A stretch of 24,863 nucleotides of DNA. Source: JANWWM01 sp046719715. GTDB lineage: Bacteria; Bacteroidota; Chlorobiia; Chlorobiales; Thermochlorobacteraceae. The position numbers were made by a program, and so were the translations under genes. The notes below the pieces were generated by a model. That model had not been told where the DNA came from and searched no databases. It saw only the letters and a program-made list of their open reading frames with translations. The stretch covers positions 1-24,863 of the forward strand of contig JBDNCJ010000052.1 of the NCBI GenBank assembly GCA_046719715.1, read 5' to 3'. The stretch's first letter is position 1. Every line of letters begins with the position of its first letter. Positions 23,449-24,863 of the stretch are shown here, piece after piece.

Positions 23449-24863
23449 ATGCCATCTCGCCGCGACGTCCTCAAAACCACTTCACTCGCCTTAACGGGTC
23501 TTGCAGTAGGCATCAACGATTTCAAATTTTCATCGGAACTTTCAGAATTTAAAACCAACCGTCCCGAACCGAACAAGCGCAAATTTAGAAGCGACGCTGT
23601 CGACGCTACGATTGAACGAATGAAAAAAGTCATCGCCGATAAAGAACTTGCATGGCTTTTTGAAAACTGCTTTCCCAATACGCTGGATACGACGATTGAG
23701 CATCACGGCAAGTTAAACGGCAAACTCGATACCTTCATCATCACGGGCGACATTCCCGCGATGTGGCTCCGCGATTCAACCGCACAAGTAACGCCCTACA
23801 TTCCGCTCTGCAAAGACGAGCGCAAGTTGCGCGATTTAATTCTGGGCGCGATTAACCGCCAAACCAACTGCATCTTGATTGACCCCTTCGCCAACGCATT
23901 TAATTACGACGACAAAGAGCCCTCGCGCTGGCATCAAGATAAAACCGCAATGCGCAACGAACTGCATGAGCGCAAATGGGAAATCGATTCGCTCTGCTAT
24001 GCGATTCGCCTCGCTTACCTCTATTGGAAAACGACGGGCGATGCGTCGTTCATGGACAAAGATTGGCAAGCGGCGATGAAGCGCATTTACGACGTCTTTC
24101 GCGAACAGCAACGCATGAACAGCGACGGCTCGTATCGATTCAAACGTGAATTCGCCGCGTGGTATGGCGACTTCATCGCCAACGACGGACTCGGACTGCC
24201 AACGAAAAAAGTCGGTTTAATTCACTCTGCCTTTCGTCCTTCCGACGATGCCTGCTTGTTTTCATTTTTAATTCCCTCGAATTTCTTCGCGGTCGTTTCG
24301 CTCCGACAACTTGCCGAAATGGTTTCTACTGAACTGCGCGACAAAGCCTTTGCAAACGCCTGCAAGCAGTTCGCCGATGAAATCGAGCCGCTCATTTACG
24401 AGCACGGCAGAGCCTTTCATTTGAAGCATGGCTACGCTTACGCTTTCGAGACCGACGGCTACGGCAATCGATACTTCATGGACGACGGAAACTTGCCTTC
24501 GCTCATTTCCCTTCCCTATCTCGGCTGCGTTTCGCTCGACGACGAAGTGTATCAAAACACGCGCAAGTTTATTCTATCCGACGACCATATCTACTACTTC
24601 AAAGGCAAGGCGGGCGAAGGCTACGGCGGACCGCACGCGGGCTGGGAAATGATTTGGCACTTGGGCGTCATCGCCGTTGCGCTGACTTCAACAAACGACG
24701 AAGAAATTTTGAAACAACTCCGCATTCTCAAAACGACGCACGCCGGCACGGGCTTCATGCACGAAGCATTTCACAAAGACGACGCGAAAAAGTTTACGCG
24801 CTCATGGTTTGCTTGGGCGAATACGCTTTTCGGCGAACTTCTTTTGAAACTTGAAAAAGAACG
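23449..24863 (+). CDS. Tat-exported GH125 exo-alpha-1,6-mannosidase (3' end missing)
   Basis: An open frame from the ATG at 23449 runs off the window after 471 codons. Residues 1-21 (PSRRDVLKTTSLALTGLAVG) are a twin-arginine signal, with SRRDVLK the Tat motif, so the enzyme is exported folded. The rest matches glycoside hydrolase family 125 (formerly DUF1237): GDIPAMWLRDSTAQVTPYI, AFRPSDDACLFSFLIPSNFF, FMDDGNLPSLISLPYLG, GYGGPHAGWEMIWHLG and THAGTGFMHEAFH followed by RSWFAWANTLFGEL. Known members remove alpha-1,6-linked mannose from the non-reducing end with inversion. By comparison with the usual GH125 ending, only a few C-terminal residues seem to lie outside the window. Confidence 0.88.
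   Translation, partial: MPSRRDVLKTTSLALTGLAVGINDFKFSSELSEFKTNRPEPNKRKFRSDAVDATIERMKKVIADKELAWLFENCFPNTLDTTIEHHGKLNGKLDTFIITGDIPAMWLRDSTAQVTPYIPLCKDERKLRDLILGAINRQTNCILIDPFANAFNYDDKEPSRWHQDKTAMRNELHERKWEIDSLCYAIRLAYLYWKTTGDASFMDKDWQAAMKRIYDVFREQQRMNSDGSYRFKREFAAWYGDFIANDGLGLPTKKVGLIHSAFRPSDDACLFSFLIPSNFFAVVSLRQLAEMVSTELRDKAFANACKQFADEIEPLIYEHGRAFHLKHGYAYAFETDGYGNRYFMDDGNLPSLISLPYLGCVSLDDEVYQNTRKFILSDDHIYYFKGKAGEGYGGPHAGWEMIWHLGVIAVALTSTNDEEILKQLRILKTTHAGTGFMHEAFHKDDAKKFTRSWFAWANTLFGELLLKLEKE

Overview
The window comes from a bacterium of moderate GC with tightly packed genes. The best guess is a member of the Bacteroidota/Chlorobiota group, possibly a Chloroherpeton-like green sulfur bacterium relative. 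This rests on a DUF4293 protein (a family I know from Bacteroidota), a short FecR protein exported on its own, large soluble TPR signalling proteins, and mostly weak Shine-Dalgarno sites. It is an inference; no rRNA or marker gene is present. No tRNA, rRNA, CRISPR or insertion sequence was seen, and no gene-free stretch exceeds about 200 bases.

Layout. (1) 1-1307: the tail of an unknown gene, a P460-like cytochrome c lipoprotein on the minus strand, and an AbrB/PIN toxin-antitoxin pair. (2) 1334-3706: a large acrylyl/crotonyl-CoA reductase-like protein whose N-terminus is only the last part of a crotonase domain, as if cut from a propionyl-CoA-synthase-like multidomain enzyme. (3) 3814-5917: a PAP2 phosphatase, a DUF4293 protein and pdxA, one probable operon. 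(4) 5925-7768: an SRPBCC-like protein and a divergent RlmI-type rRNA methyltransferase, followed by an unusually long imperfect palindrome. (5) 14440-7893, minus strand: pabA/trpG, a LOG-family nucleotidase, two soluble TPR histidine kinases and an acyl-CoA dehydrogenase, nearly gapless. (6) 14634-17134: a class I photolyase, then ftsX, with a dispersed-repeat-like sequence between. (7) 17198-19180: a CRP-type palindrome, a secreted beta-rich protein of unknown function, a secreted FecR-domain protein and a clear terminator. (8) 19196-20185: queG, overlapping tail to tail with a minus-strand cluster (glbO, a Uma2 nuclease-like protein, a TPR-winged helix-BTAD regulator). (9) 23449 to the end: a Tat-exported GH125 exo-alpha-mannosidase that runs off the window.

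The strongest theme is signalling. Three large cytosolic proteins share TPR arrays and a similar charged helical linker, but two end in a histidine kinase and one in a SARP-like DNA-binding/BTAD output. The two kinases also share a nearly identical C-terminal block inside otherwise diverged proteins, which suggests local gene conversion. The metabolic genes (acyl-CoA dehydrogenase, CoA-linked reductase, PLP, folate/tryptophan and queuosine steps) and the truncated haemoglobin and photolyase fit an organism that meets oxygen and light.
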